A stretch of DNA of 64,000 bases, taken from assembly GCA_001630475.1 (NCBI GenBank), contig KV419444.1:133515-197514 (forward strand), read 5' to 3'. This DNA comes from Sistotremastrum niveocremeum HHB9708. Taxonomy: Eukaryota > Basidiomycota > Agaricomycetes > Sistotremastrales > Sistotremastraceae. Under the pieces are notes generated by a model that was given only the letters and a program-made list of their open reading frames with translations, made no database searches and was not told the DNA's origin. Shown piece after piece: positions 10,417 through 22,460 of this stretch (positions are counted from its first letter, which is position 1; the number at the start of each line of letters is the position of its first letter). The position numbers were made by a program, and so were the translations under genes.

Positions 10417-13400
10417 TTAGAAAGCAGATTGTACGCCCTCGTCATCGGAATAGGGATAGGTCGCCCTCAACAACTCCTTCGCTTCCCTTGCTGGCCTCGA
10501 TATCGAGGGCTTCTCCGAACCGATGCTGGCGGTGACCTTCTTCACAATAGATGGTACGACATCTAGAGTATAGAATAGATCTGGACTGTTCTCTATCGTC
10601 TTTGCAAGAACGTGGCTGCTCTGTGGGCTCAGCGGAGTTCCTGCCAAGAGGTGGCCCCTGTTGATGTTGTCAGTACGCAAATGCGACGATTTTGGATATT
10701 ATCTTACTCGACTAATGGTCTGAGAAGGTCTGGGAAGGGAGCCATGGCAGAGAACAAATCGGCGAAAGCTTCCACGAAGGGATCTGAACCATGACGCGTC
10801 AGTAACAAATCCCGAATAAGTATGTCCATCCTCACCTTCATGATTTTCAAACCAGGCTGAAGATAAGAGACTGATGATAGCTTCTTGAGAAGTCGCGTTG
10901 AGATTTTGGTGAGCGCTACGGACGACATTGGCCAGTGCCAGAATGAGGGATGCAGCAATTGGATCGTCGTTTGCGGCTATTCCACCGAGTAACTCCGTAC
11001 AAATCTGGTCGGCACGCGGCTGATGCTTCATCAGTGCACCAAGAGCTTGAGCCGCCTTCGTGCGCACGGTCGAACTTGCTGGGTCTGCAGCTGACTTGAC
11101 GAAAGTACGCTGGAGTTGAGGGAAGAAGGGTTTGACGAAGGCGGGGATCAATTCGAGTTGTACCAGGAGTGCGCTCAGGATGGCGGTCTTTACTGCAGGT
11201 GGATACGTTGCGGCTTGGGTGGCAACACGGATAAGAGGGCCCGTGAAGGGCACAACGAAGGGCTTAAGCGCCTGTACGTCAGTGCGCTTTACTAGATCTC
11301 CAATAGCATAGGCAGCGTGTTCCCTCTGTTCATTGCTTCCAGTAGTGAGACCAGCTATGATGACGGGTACTGTAGGCGCAAGGCCCTTCGGTAATGAGAA
11401 ACCTGGCACCGTTCTGCCGGGAGCGCCCGTAGACTCGATAGTCCTGTGCAGAGGAACAACGAGCCCTTCGTATTCTTCTTTCGGAATGGCTTTCACGAAT
11501 GCATCGAAAGCCGTCCAGGCACTCTGGACCACTTCGGAAACAGGATCATCAAACATCGAAATGAGTTGTCTGACCCAGTCGATACGATAAATTGAGAAAT
11601 CGAGATCTGTGCCCTCACAGAATACGCCGAAGCAAGCAGCGGCTTCCGCTCTTCTTTGGGTCGATTCGCTCTTCGTCCTACAAATGAACAAGTTATTAAA
11701 AGGGTGAAACCGAATCAAAGTAAATCATACCAGCTCAAAAGAAGCATCATAAGGGTGTTAAGGCCCTCGGGATCATTGACTGACAAGAGCAGAGCTTTGA
11801 TGGATGCTCTTATCTCCGTCACGAGCTCTTCGTCTTTCTCGGTCTCCAACGCTTTCAGAAGCGTGTTCAGGATCACCGTCAGTCTCCTACTGAGTGCGCT
11901 CCCAGCAACTGTGACCAACGAGGCCAATGCCCGCATGTTGAACGCCGTGATGGGAGTCCCAATCAAAGTTGGAATAAGTACGGGGAACACCGTCGAAGCA
12001 CGTACAGTCATGACTTCTTTGAGGGCCTGCAAGGCGGTGCCCGAACTGGCACCTGGCTGACGCAGAGCTTCCAGTAATGTCGGAATAGTCTGATCAATTG
12101 CTCGAGCGCCCATATATTGCTGGAGCACGTCAAATGTCTTGGCGGCAGTTGCACGGACGTTAGTGGAATCGTCCACGAGGAACTTGCGAACAAGAGAAAC
12201 TACGTCATCCTCGTGGTCTTCTCGTTGTGTGTCAGTAGTATTTGACCTGTTTTCGCTGTCAGAACATATAAGCAGCACAGAATGGATGAATGCCATACAT
12301 AATTTCAGACAACGCTAAACAGACCCCCTCCCGGGTTCGAGCACTCTCAGACTTCGCGCTAATTTGTAATAAAGGCATGATTTCCGACAGAATTTTCTCG
12401 CCGAATTTCCGGCACAATTCACCCATTGTTCGTGCTGCAGTCTGATCAAAACTCAATTAGTTGTAGTCCATCTGCGACCCATTGCACTGACATACCTCCT
12501 GCTGTTCAAACTCTGTTCCGGCAAGCAACTCGATGACCTTATTGATGAGAGATGGGAGTATCTCACGAACTGGGAGAGAATAAGAGCCAGGCAATTGGAG
12601 AGTGTGTGTGTCTCACCTGTCCGAGGAGTGTTGTGAACAAGAGCTTTCCAGATGTGTACAGACGATTGCCGGACGACAGCCACGGCATCCTGTCTGACAA
12701 GATAGAGGGCGGATAGTATTCTGTCTCTTCTTTCAACTCCCAGACTCTCTGTCAGTGCCCGACGTGAAGTCTCTGTCACAGCAGCGCCATGGTCTGGCTC
12801 TTCTTCATCATCGTCAAGTTCCACTTTACCACTAACACCGGAGATCTTGAAGAGTAGTTCTCCCACCAGTGAGATTGACGATTGCTGTTCATACCGTTAG
12901 TGAACAGAACTGAAAATCAGGAAGAATTACGCACCCTGATTCGCCATCCGTCATTGAACATGCTGTTTTCCAACTCGGGAAGAAGTAAATCAATCGCGCG
13001 TGTAGCATAATTGGCGATGATCATTCGACCAGCGCGCATAGCAGCATCTTGTACAGTTTGTTCGATATCGGCCAACCCTCTAAGGATGGGTGTCACTATC
13101 TTCGTAAGATGTGGTTGGAAACGAGAGCCGAAAGTTGCCGGAAGATAAACGAGGAGAGACATGAAACCTTCTCTGACCCATGGTCGAGGGCTGGTCGAAT
13201 TACTGATGATGTCGGGCAGCAGACCTTCCAGGCGCTCCATGCCGAGACCGGACAAGACTTCGCTCAAGCCCTGGGCTGCTCCCTGACGGTCAACGCCCGA
13301 GGTGTCACTCTTCAGCGTTTGCAGGAGACCTGGGACAAGATCCGGGAAGTATCCTTCCCCCAGACGCTCAACAAGCGTTCCTAATGCCTTCGCCGCTGTC

Positions 13401-16400
13401 GCACGAGCCTCAGGGACAGGATCAACTAAGACAACATGAACCAGAGGCATCAGTCGAGGCAGATACGGGACGAAGTCTTTAGTGTCCGTCAAAGAAGCCA
13501 TGTTGCCAACGATCTGAGCAGCTTTGCGTTTAGGTTCTCCTCGTTGTTTAAGACCGCGCTCGAGGATGGGAACGACCTAGATAATACGTCATGAGATGAT
13601 GATGAGGCGAATGAGGTAATTTTCACTTACAATTGCCAATGAAGGCGAATCGATATAGTGCATGAAAGACGTTTTCAACAGATACGTCAGTGCGTTCGGG
13701 ATCTTTTCAGGATCAACGAGCCCCTTGAGAAGAACTGGAACCATGGACTGAATCTCAGGATTACTGATAACTTCGCCAAACTGCTTCAAACTTTTGTTGG
13801 CAGCGGCGCGAACCTGAGCATGTGAGTCTGTTAGGACACCCGTCAAGTGTGGGATAATCGTCGGAAGAGAAAGTGATAGCTGCTTGGGTGAACAGTACGC
13901 CATCGTGCCTAGTAATTCAATAGCTCCCTTTTTGGTCCTCCATTGTTTCTCTTCCAATCCCGATAGCAGAGACGGAAGAACAAGCTTCACTCCATACCCT
14001 GAGAGATGGGCCATCATAGCTCGACTAGCGTCCTGCGTTGCCTCACGAACATCGGGAGTTGCATCCCCGAAAGCGGCTAACAACATAGGTAGCATGTTGA
14101 TCGCAAAGGGCTCGAAGAGTCGCTGTAGGGAACTCGCCAACGTCTCAAAGGCGAACATAGCACCTTGTCGACGTTCGAACTTTGTCTTGTCTTCGGACGC
14201 CTGCTGCAGTTTGCCTAACAAATGGAACTTATGGATGGACGAGACTCCGAGACCCTTCACGATGCCCGCAATGCCATAAGCTGCGCCTCGCCGCTCCGCA
14301 TACCGAGCACCTTCTAGGAGTTCTAATAAAAGTCGATTGACAAGTTCGCTTGCATCGCCCATAAGAAGCACTAGAGAAGAAAGACAATCAGAGACGGCGA
14401 CCTGGACTTGCTCTGACGGCGTCTTCAAGGCAACAACCAATCGATCGACAATGACCGGGAGCCTCGAATCTCCTGCCTCTAAGTGCCTAGCCAGTCTTCC
14501 AAACAATATGACCACGGCTTCCTTCACATAGTCAGCGGTCTCGGTGGGTGGAGCGGCTTGCAACAAGTGCGATTCGAACATTTGTATCAAAGCCTGAAGC
14601 TTTGCGGGACCCTTGGAGTCGACGACAGATGATCCGGCTTGGAGCATTGCCCGACGAACCTCGGGATTTCGATCACCCAATGCTTCATGAGCGATAAGGA
14701 ATTGGAAGAAAGGGAGGATATCGGCTTCAGACCATTGGGGAGCCAAAGCGTCGAAGCTCTCCGCGATAGCCAATCTCGCTTCCCAGGGATCAGGACGGTC
14801 GACAGTTTCTGCTTTTACCATCCCCTAAAACTAAGTTGAGAAAAGATTTGCAAGTGCGATAGGTTCTTACATATTCATCATATTCGACTTCTAGGGGTTT
14901 AGCCTAAATGAATGTTAGTGTATATAGCTCGTACGAAGATGTTGAACAATACCCTTTCCAGATAGAGACCGCGTAGATTCGCAGTAAGAGCATCGACGGT
15001 ATGCGGCCAGTATTCGATAGCTTCTGCAAAAGCGAAAGCGATGCGGCTACGGACGAAGTGCACTTTGTGATCTGAACATATGGGGTATTCAAGCGGGCAG
15101 TTCCAAGCAGCGAAGGGGAACTCACCCAGGAAAGGAAGAAGGAATTTGGCAAAATCCTCTGGCAGATCCAAACCGTTGTCATCCCAGATGTGACGCGCCA
15201 GTGAGACATTCTGCGGATCGTAATCATGACATAAGACCCAAAGTTCGGGCGACCAATCAATATCGGTGACATCAAAGGGCTAAGAGAACGTAAGCAAATG
15301 AGGCGCTACAGAAAGCGGTGTCTAACCTGGAGAGAATTCAAGATGGCATTCCGCACGTGAGACTCGTCCACTAAGGCGCTTTGTAACAAGAAGTCGCTCT
15401 CGGCTCTGGAAGCATTTGCATATACGGCTTCGCCGATGCTGATTAGCGCCGACGAAGCATCTTTGCTCAGCTTAGGATGCCGAGCAATAACATGAATAGC
15501 GTTGCGCATGATATCGGAACGAGGGAACGCGACGTCGGAGACTAAAATATGAACGAATAGTCAATTTATGCCTGATGTGCGGCCATGAGGACCGTACCTT
15601 CAGCAGAATGGAATCGAATAACATCCATAGAGAGCGCCACTTGCTCCAGCGCGCTATCATCAGAAGAGGGGTTCAAACCACCACCTTGTATGATTGCGCT
15701 GAGAAGGGGGTTGAAATAAGAAAATGTTGCAGCATCAAATGCTTGCCGCTCGGCTTCCGATCTAAGACGATAAAGCACGCGTAGCACAAGCTCTGTCTTG
15801 CGAATCAGCATAGGGAAAAGGAATGTACCACTTGGCTATCATACCTTCTAAGGGCTCGAGCTCGTAGCCATCCTGTAATCCGGAAATTGACAGTGCTCTT
15901 AGCGTGGCCACACCAATGAATTTACGCATGAGATCAAGACGTTCGGCGCAGAATTTAGCCAAGTTCTGTGCTAACAAGGTGAGCTCAGAAGAAGTGCAAG
16001 CAATGCATTGTGAGCTTACTAAGTAAACCTCAATAGCCTTTCCTTCGATCAATCTAGAACCATACGCAATTGGGCCATCCAATAACAAGCCTGCAACCCT
16101 GGCCATGAAGGGCTGAAATGCAGTCGCATATGCATTGATTATAGCCTGAAGGGTATCCAAGCCTAGATGCAGACGGCTTTTGATACTGTCCACTCTAGCA
16201 CGGATTTTGGCTTCGTGAGCTAGCTGAGCATCGACAAGTGCTTGATCCTGCTTTGATAGAGCTCCGCCAGCAGCAGTCTTTTTGTTGGCCAGCGACTTGC
16301 GCAGCTCAGCTTCCCACTTCTTGATGTCTTGATCTTTCCCTTTTTCAATGGCCAGTGGTTTCTTCGACGCCAATACTGAGGCCCTACATGAATAATATTG

Positions 16401-19400
16401 CTTTAGGGGCTTAAAGGTATGCTCACCGTCATGGAATAAAGTTCCCGCCGGTGTTCGCCATATGTCGTAATCATCTTGCGAAAGGGCCTTTAGGGGAATA
16501 GGATCAAGATCCGATGAGATTCGATCCAGGAGACGTCCGAGCACAGCCTCAGGATTAATGAATACGAGAGTAGTGAGGGCGTGGAAGCGTGCGGTCCGTT
16601 GTGCCTGACTCTGTATAACGTCAATGTCCATGAAAGCACACAAACAGAATTAGGTACGGACTTCTGGTAGCTCCTTCTTCGGAAGTAAGAAAGATAACAA
16701 TTGATTTGTATAGCGAGCAATGTAATCGCGAGGATCGATTTGAGCCCTCTGAGCCAGGTCCACCCACGATTGACGTGAATCACCTCCTGCACTGAAGTAT
16801 CAGAACGTGAATAGAAATGACATGATTTTGCTCACCAATGAAAGGATGATGGCTTAATAATAGGGTTTCCTCTAACATAGATTCACGGATTGAAACCGAG
16901 ATCGCCTCACCATACGCGGCAGAAGTCAACAAGACGGCTGCTAAACGACTCTGCCTCAAAGTTGACCTGTCAGGTGCGTCTTCTAAGCAATTTGATATCT
17001 TGGCGGACGACGTGGGTTCTCGCGATACTGCGGCATCTAGCCCAGATTTGACCAATTGATTTGCTGCACGCGGTATCTTTTGGCACATTCGTTTCAAAGA
17101 CTCGAGGCATTCCCGTCTGGTGCTGGCATTTCCACTCTCGACGGCGAGATGTATGAAGGCCAAGCCGAGGCCTTGGCTATCATCTGCATATCAGCGAAAT
17201 GATTGGATTTATAGCGAGATAGGAGACATACCGGACCTGATCACTCGACGTGTCCACATCGGGGGACAAAGCAACGGCCTCTAAAGATCGCAGCAACCAG
17301 ATTTCCTCTTCCTCAGATGTAATCTTGTGGTATGTTCTTTCCGAGATCAAGAATGATTTCGAGCTGTTAAGTCCGAGAGAAGGTGCAGACTGATGGGCTG
17401 CTTTGCCTTTCCAGAAGTCAGCAGAAGAGCGACGCATAATATATTCAAGAACATACCTAGCGTTGCGTCTTCTATACGAGATAAAGGGCCATAGATCACG
17501 GCAATCGCCAGATAAGCTTCCAATGAACTCACAGCACTGCTGGATGGAGTAGCCAATACAGTCTTCAGGCTACCCTCCCAGGCCGGGAAAAGAGCTGTAG
17601 CGAAGACTTTAATTGCATCAGTAGTAATCCCATCAAGCTCCCACATGGCACTTCCCGTGAGAACACAGGAAGCACGACGCAGAGCAGGCTTTGCAGAGGC
17701 CATATTCCGCTGGTACTCCGTTAAGGCAGTTTTCTCGATAGGGATATTCGCTTTGAGTAGATATGTCAGATGAGGGGTCAGTGCTTGTGCCAATGTCAAG
17801 AGTGCAGCTTCATTGGTCTCCTTGGCGAGGAGCGACGAAGCAACCTTAACGATATCGCTCGATGCTTTGGTAGGAGGGATATGATTTAACATGGTGAAGA
17901 GCGCGTTTCGATGGTCAACGCTCGCAGTTTTCGAAGTCTTGGGTAAGGCGAGAACTTCGTCGATGACAATGTGGAGGATATCTTCGGTGTTGTCTCTGCT
18001 CATGAGGCTCGAGAAAAGTTGGACAGAAGATTCACGGGTCTTCTGATTCGTCGACTTTGCGCTACTCAAGGTGGGTGCCAATAATTTTTTGAAAAGTTCC
18101 TGCCGCACGGATCGAGTGTAGGCCTGAAAGAAAGTGGCACATGCTGGATAATTCGGATCAACAGGGAGACGCGTGGTGAAGGAAAAGCGCCGTACTCGAC
18201 AGTGCGATTTCTGGCGAACGCAACAGAGCTTTCTCGATCGTCGGTAAATAAAACTCTTGAAGGTCTTGTTCCGAAACAACCGTTTTTACGAAGTCGTGCA
18301 ATGCGGCCTAAAAGATGTAAGGAGTTATCCTTATGCGAATCAGAAAATACGGACAGACGAATGAGTTGGCACTGGCACTTTGGAGGCGATGAGGACTTGA
18401 TTTTGGAAAGTAACGACAAGTGGCTGCATAAAGTTCAAAACAGTGCAAATTTATAACATTGATAGGATTTACCTTTGCAGCTTCCAATATAGTCAGGTCA
18501 GCACGATTCTTCAACCGGATGGTCACGTCGACAGCCACTCCTACCAAGGCTGCGTTCGTAACTACGGGCGATGAAGTCGTCAACGTGTGAATCAATTGAA
18601 ATATAGTATTAGGTGCCTTCATAGACATTAGGAAGGAGTGCTCGTATTGGGCAAAATACGCACGTTGCGTAGAGCCCGTCGGACTCGGACCAAAGCACTT
18701 CGGCGCATGGTAGGTTTAGCTCGGGATGAATCGCTAAGGATAAAATCGATGGCAAGGGCCAGAGATACAACGAGCAAGGGAAATTCGGCGGAGTGGAGGA
18801 ACGCGTCGGTATCGCGGTTTAGCACCAAACCGGAGTATAACGCGCATGCCCAATTCAGTAGAACGTAACAATTAGTGGGTGCAAAAGATGCCCTGTCATG
18901 GGTCAGCAATCTTCATTGACAGAAAAGTAGCCACACACACCCTCCAGGACTGTCCCTACACAATCTCGACAACTCTCGATTCAGCCATGAAAGTACGAAT
19001 TCCGAAGTTCCCGGTTTCGACGTTTTCCCTTCATCTTTCAAAGCTATCGCCACAACTAATGATTCTGCAGCTTTTCGCGACGATGTGTCCACGTAGCGAG
19101 GATACGTCAGGGTTACCAACTGGAAGAGGTCCGATATTTGAGATTTGTTGAGATCTTTAAGCGTTAAACGAGCTGTGAGTCCAACTATATGAGTTTCAAC
19201 GAAAAACAGTAACACACCTGCACCCTGAACAAGAGGAGACAGATTATTTTGTATAAGATCCAGCCGTCTTTTCGTGCTACTGTCCAGGAGTCCAGCACGT
19301 GCATGCGATACAAATGAGTGCCACCCTTCATCTGACCCATCCCACGTAGTGGTGTGCACAAAGCCTTCGTCTTCATCCTCTAACTGGGTAGTATTGACCC

Positions 19401-19425
19401 ATGACTGGATACTGGCTTTGCTCAT
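10417..19425 (-). CDS. GCN1: GCN1, HEAT-repeat activator of the eIF2-alpha kinase GCN2
   Basis: A long multi-exon gene coding for roughly 2,600 residues, as usual for GCN1. The conserved core at about 12,450-14,820 aligns with GCN1 throughout: DPWEARLAIAESFDAL, YAERRGAAYGIAGIVKGLG, SGYGVKLVLPSLLSGLEEKQ, RTKKGAIELLGTMAYCSPKQ, LTDSHAQVRAAANKSL, VDRQGAAQGLSEVLSGLG and ESLGVERRDRILSALY. This core includes the eEF3-like and GCN2-RWD-binding HEAT repeats. The N-terminal part (DSSTKRRLDLIQ, LTYPRYVDTSSRKAAESL) and the C-terminal HEAT array ending SDDEGVQSAF are also family-like. GCN1 acts on ribosomes, especially stalled or collided ones, and passes the uncharged-tRNA signal to GCN2. The start at 19425 (MSKASIQSW) is the first suitable ATG. 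A further 5' exon cannot be ruled out. Introns are about 50 bp. Confidence 0.93.
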
Positions 19426-20263
19426 CCTCTCGGACGTCGAGGCCTCTCGAGCCAGAAATTTCTTGAGAGACGGAGGCAACTCGTCTAAGCAGTTTTGTCA
19501 GCTTCGAAGAAATATCGCAGCACTCCTGAAGAGCAGACAGCAGTATTTGTCTCGCCGAACGTCAAGTTTAGGGTATCGCAAGACTAGTTCTGAGAGCTTC
19601 ACGTGCGAGGAAATTTCCTGCACGGCCGGCAGGTTCCGAACTTCTTGACTTGGTCGTCGCGGTCAAGTTGGTCGCTATCCAAGTGTCGCTATCGACGACT
19701 CTCAGAGGCTCACTGGCGTAACACACTGGCAAATACTATTACACCAGCGTCCCAGATCACAACGCAAGGGCATCTTTGCTGCAAAGTTGGGGTTCCAATC
19801 GGGTTCTTTGGCCTCTGCTACAGATCGACATGATTTGCTCTGTGGCACCAGCAAGGTGGCTAGAACACAAAACCAAGAATGGCCGTCAAGAAGAGGCCTG
19901 AACCTCGGCCCCCGCCTTTCGGAACATTGGATGACTTGTGTTCCACCTCAGGGCGCATCAGAAACTTGCCTGGCACTCCTATGTTGCTCACCGATCCTCA
20001 TCTCGCGGTACTTAGAAGCTCTCGAGGTTAAGCGACAATACTTCTTTGTCAGCGTTCGTTTGGGCCGCCGTCAAACGGTTCAATTATTGCGGATTTTATT
20101 GTCTCCAACAATTGTTTACGCGTACCTGCCCGCAGATCTGCAACTTCTACTACTTATTAGTATTGGTGGTACTTGTCCTTTCTTCCATCCACTCCGTCTC
20201 TTCGCCTATCCACTTGTTTTTGATGTTGTTCTTGTGATATCGTGCCTTTCTGCATAATGATGG
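19426..20263. other. Upstream region of GCN1
   Basis: A conserved-looking minus-strand frame at about 19,505-19,645 (LSELVLRYPKLDVRRDKYCC) may be a missed 5' exon. On the plus strand a 50-codon frame starts at 19879 (MAVKKRPEPRPPPFGTLDD). Neither can be joined to a gene with confidence. Confidence 0.4.
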
Positions 20264-20271
20264 GCCCGTCT
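20264..20271. repeat. Left target-site duplication of the 798-bp element
   Basis: GCCCGTCT, identical to 21070-21077. Confidence 0.88.
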
Positions 20272-21069
20272 AGGACCCCTGTTTATTGGCCGAAATGTAT
20301 CATCCGATCTCGGATAAGCCGGAGGCGAAATTTTGAAAAATCTTGGATCCGGTCTCGGATAAATCGCTCAAAACCGGTCAAAATCTTGCAGGAGGTTCTC
20401 GGATAAGCGAGGCGTTTGGCCAGCCATGTTTGGGCAGGTATTCGGATAAATGACCCTCAAGCCGACGGCAGCCTCCATATATTCCTGTAGTCGGGCCGAG
20501 ATTTTATCATTTTGTGCATGATTTGACCAATTGTAGACGGAATCTAGATGCAATCTGTCAGTACCTTAGCTTATATATTTGGTGCAAAGCGAATTTGGTC
20601 TGTTCCTGCTTGTTATAGGAATGCTTCCGCTCACTAATCTACCACCTTGAAGACAAATGCCATCTCTGGCCATTAAGTTTCCTACATCGCTCAGACACAC
20701 AAGCTGTTGTCTTTAAAAATAGTCTGGCTGCTGTATGCAGGCGAAGAGCTAATTTTCTGGGCAATAGTGCAAAATTTGCAATGAATGGAGAGAAAAAAGA
20801 CAAGTCTTTTGAGAAAATGATGAGCGGGTGCGCGGTGCGCCAAAACGTGCTTTATCGATAGCCACATAGGCTGTATGTGCAACGGAGATTTTTTGGGATT
20901 TTTGGGGATTTTTTTCGAGATTTTTTTGCAATCTTTGATCCACGGTTCGGATAAATCGACCTCAAATCTCGAGCTCTGAGGAGCTCTTCGGATAACCTGG
21001 GTCGCCGGGTATTCGGATAAGTGAGCCGGAGCTCTGGATCAAACCTTATATAGCATAAACAGAGGTCCT
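20272..21069. mobile_element. Non-autonomous hAT/KDZ-like DNA transposon
   Basis: The element is 798 bp long and bounded by 8-bp direct repeats GCCCGTCT (20264-20271 and 21070-21077). Its ends are 15-bp inverted repeats, AGGACCCCTGTTTAT on the left and the complement of AGGACCTCTGTTTAT on the right, with one mismatch. Subterminal zones carry at least seven copies of CGGATAA, the kind of motif array bound by hAT transposases. There is no transposase inside. An 8-bp target duplication with short TIRs and subterminal repeats is known for hAT and for the KDZ group of Agaricomycetes, and the ends do not settle which. Confidence 0.88.
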
Positions 21070-21077
21070 GCCCGTCT
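21070..21077. repeat. Right target-site duplication of the 798-bp element
   Basis: GCCCGTCT, identical to 20264-20271. The perfect match suggests a recent insertion. Confidence 0.88.
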
Positions 21078-21684
21078 ACGGCGATGATCTATGATGGCCG
21101 CAAACCGCCGCCGCCGCCTAGTCCACTGTGCTGTTTGTTCCAGTCAATGTTGTCGAAAGAAATGAACTTGATTAACATGAAATATCATCGAAGACGCAGA
21201 CAAATTGTCTGTTTTATCTTCGTTGTTCTTGTCGCACTAACTTGAAAGGTTCTCCGGTGAATCAGGGGGGGGGGCTCGTTGAGTCGCTCTACCGCCACGG
21301 CACTGGCGTCGTTGGTCTCATCATTACTTAAGCAACGTTTCGCTGATATCACCTTAGGGAGAGAGCAAGAACTTCAGGCTCGATCATTGACTGAAACATC
21401 ATGATCTCCGATAACATTTACTCCGCAAACATAAAATACATTTAGATTGCACTCGAGTCATGAGCCTCTATCTTTGCCCTCGAGTCACCGAGTGGTCGCC
21501 GCTCATTGAAACCTTGTCTCCCCCGCTCATTCCCATTTTCTGGCAGTTTTAAGACTCCTCCCACTCTTTATCATACATACTTTCGTTGCTTGACACAATA
21601 CCCTTTATTTCTCCCATAGGTGAGAGTCAAGAAGCCAATCTCTTCCAACGGGTTTATGATTGATCATAGCGATTGCAACTATAG
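21078..21684. other. Upstream region of the TM protein gene
   Basis: About 600 bp with a G run near 21265-21275 and otherwise no recognised feature. It probably holds the promoter and 5' leader of the gene at 21685. Confidence 0.4.
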
Positions 21685-22460
21685 ATGCCCGCCACTACCA
21701 TAAGAGAGTCTCATTTACAGTCTAGGACTCTTGTAACTCGCGATCACGGTGCTTCTCGCTATGTAATAATCGGAGTTGCTGTTGGAGCACTTGGGGTCCT
21801 ACTTCTTCTGGGCTTGGGATCATTTTTCCTGCGAGAATATCGCAAAGGCCGTGCCTGCAGAGGCCATAATGCCATAGGTAGCCGACCACTAGCAACGCCA
21901 GGGTCAGGGGGGCCATATGGCACAGGAAAATTCGAAAGTGAAAGCCCTCTCGGCACTCCCGACAGTCTGGATACCGTTACCAGAAAAAGTCGGCGCTTTG
22001 CAGGTGAGTTATCAATAATTTATTTTGTCATTATATAGGTTTTGAATCCAGGTTGCCTACATTTTTAGCCCCTCACATGCTGCGCACTGCTTTTCGTACT
22101 TCTGATGGTAGTTGGGCCTTCAGCAGACGATCCCCTATGGACCATGTTATAAGCCATGGCCTAGACAACATTCCCGCCGCACCCCGATTGCCTCCTTTGG
22201 CTATCCTCGTGCCCCTCATCCGCCCCAAAAGCTACTCGCAGCATGTTGACATGGGTGATAGTTTTTGCCCTAGTCCCATACGAATTTCTCTTCCAGGACT
22301 AGACTTTCGTCCTCAGGACCATTCCACACTAGCAGGATCCAATTCCGGCACGGACAGGTCCTCTCGAGTTACCCTACACAATGTCTTATTAATGCCCCCT
22401 CCATATCCCGTGGAAGTCTCTCCGAGTTCAGAATGTCGATCGATGTTCGCCAGGTTTTGA
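21685..22460 (+). CDS. Single-pass membrane protein of unknown function
   Basis: Two exons (21685-22003 and 22069-22460) give about 236 residues. After 25 polar residues there is one clear TM helix (VIIGVAVGALGVLLLLGLG), followed by a basic stop-transfer stretch (LREYRKGRACRGH). The rest is a long polar Ser/Pro-rich region that probably lies in the cytosol. There is no cleavable signal and no recognised domain. Short extracellular end, TM and disordered tail resemble fungal mid2-like or stress-sensor membrane proteins, but the Ser/Thr-rich ectodomain is missing. The intron has a clean GTGAGT donor, and the join is in frame. Confidence 0.65.

Noticed and set aside
19787-20257. 156-codon plus-strand frame near the hAT/KDZ-like element
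   Set aside because: Composition is not protein-like, there is no homologous motif, and a competing frame is equally open.
20272-21069. CGGATAA array considered as a satellite or tandem repeat
   Set aside because: Spacing is irregular, and the array is bounded by inverted ends and 8-bp duplications, so it is part of a transposon.
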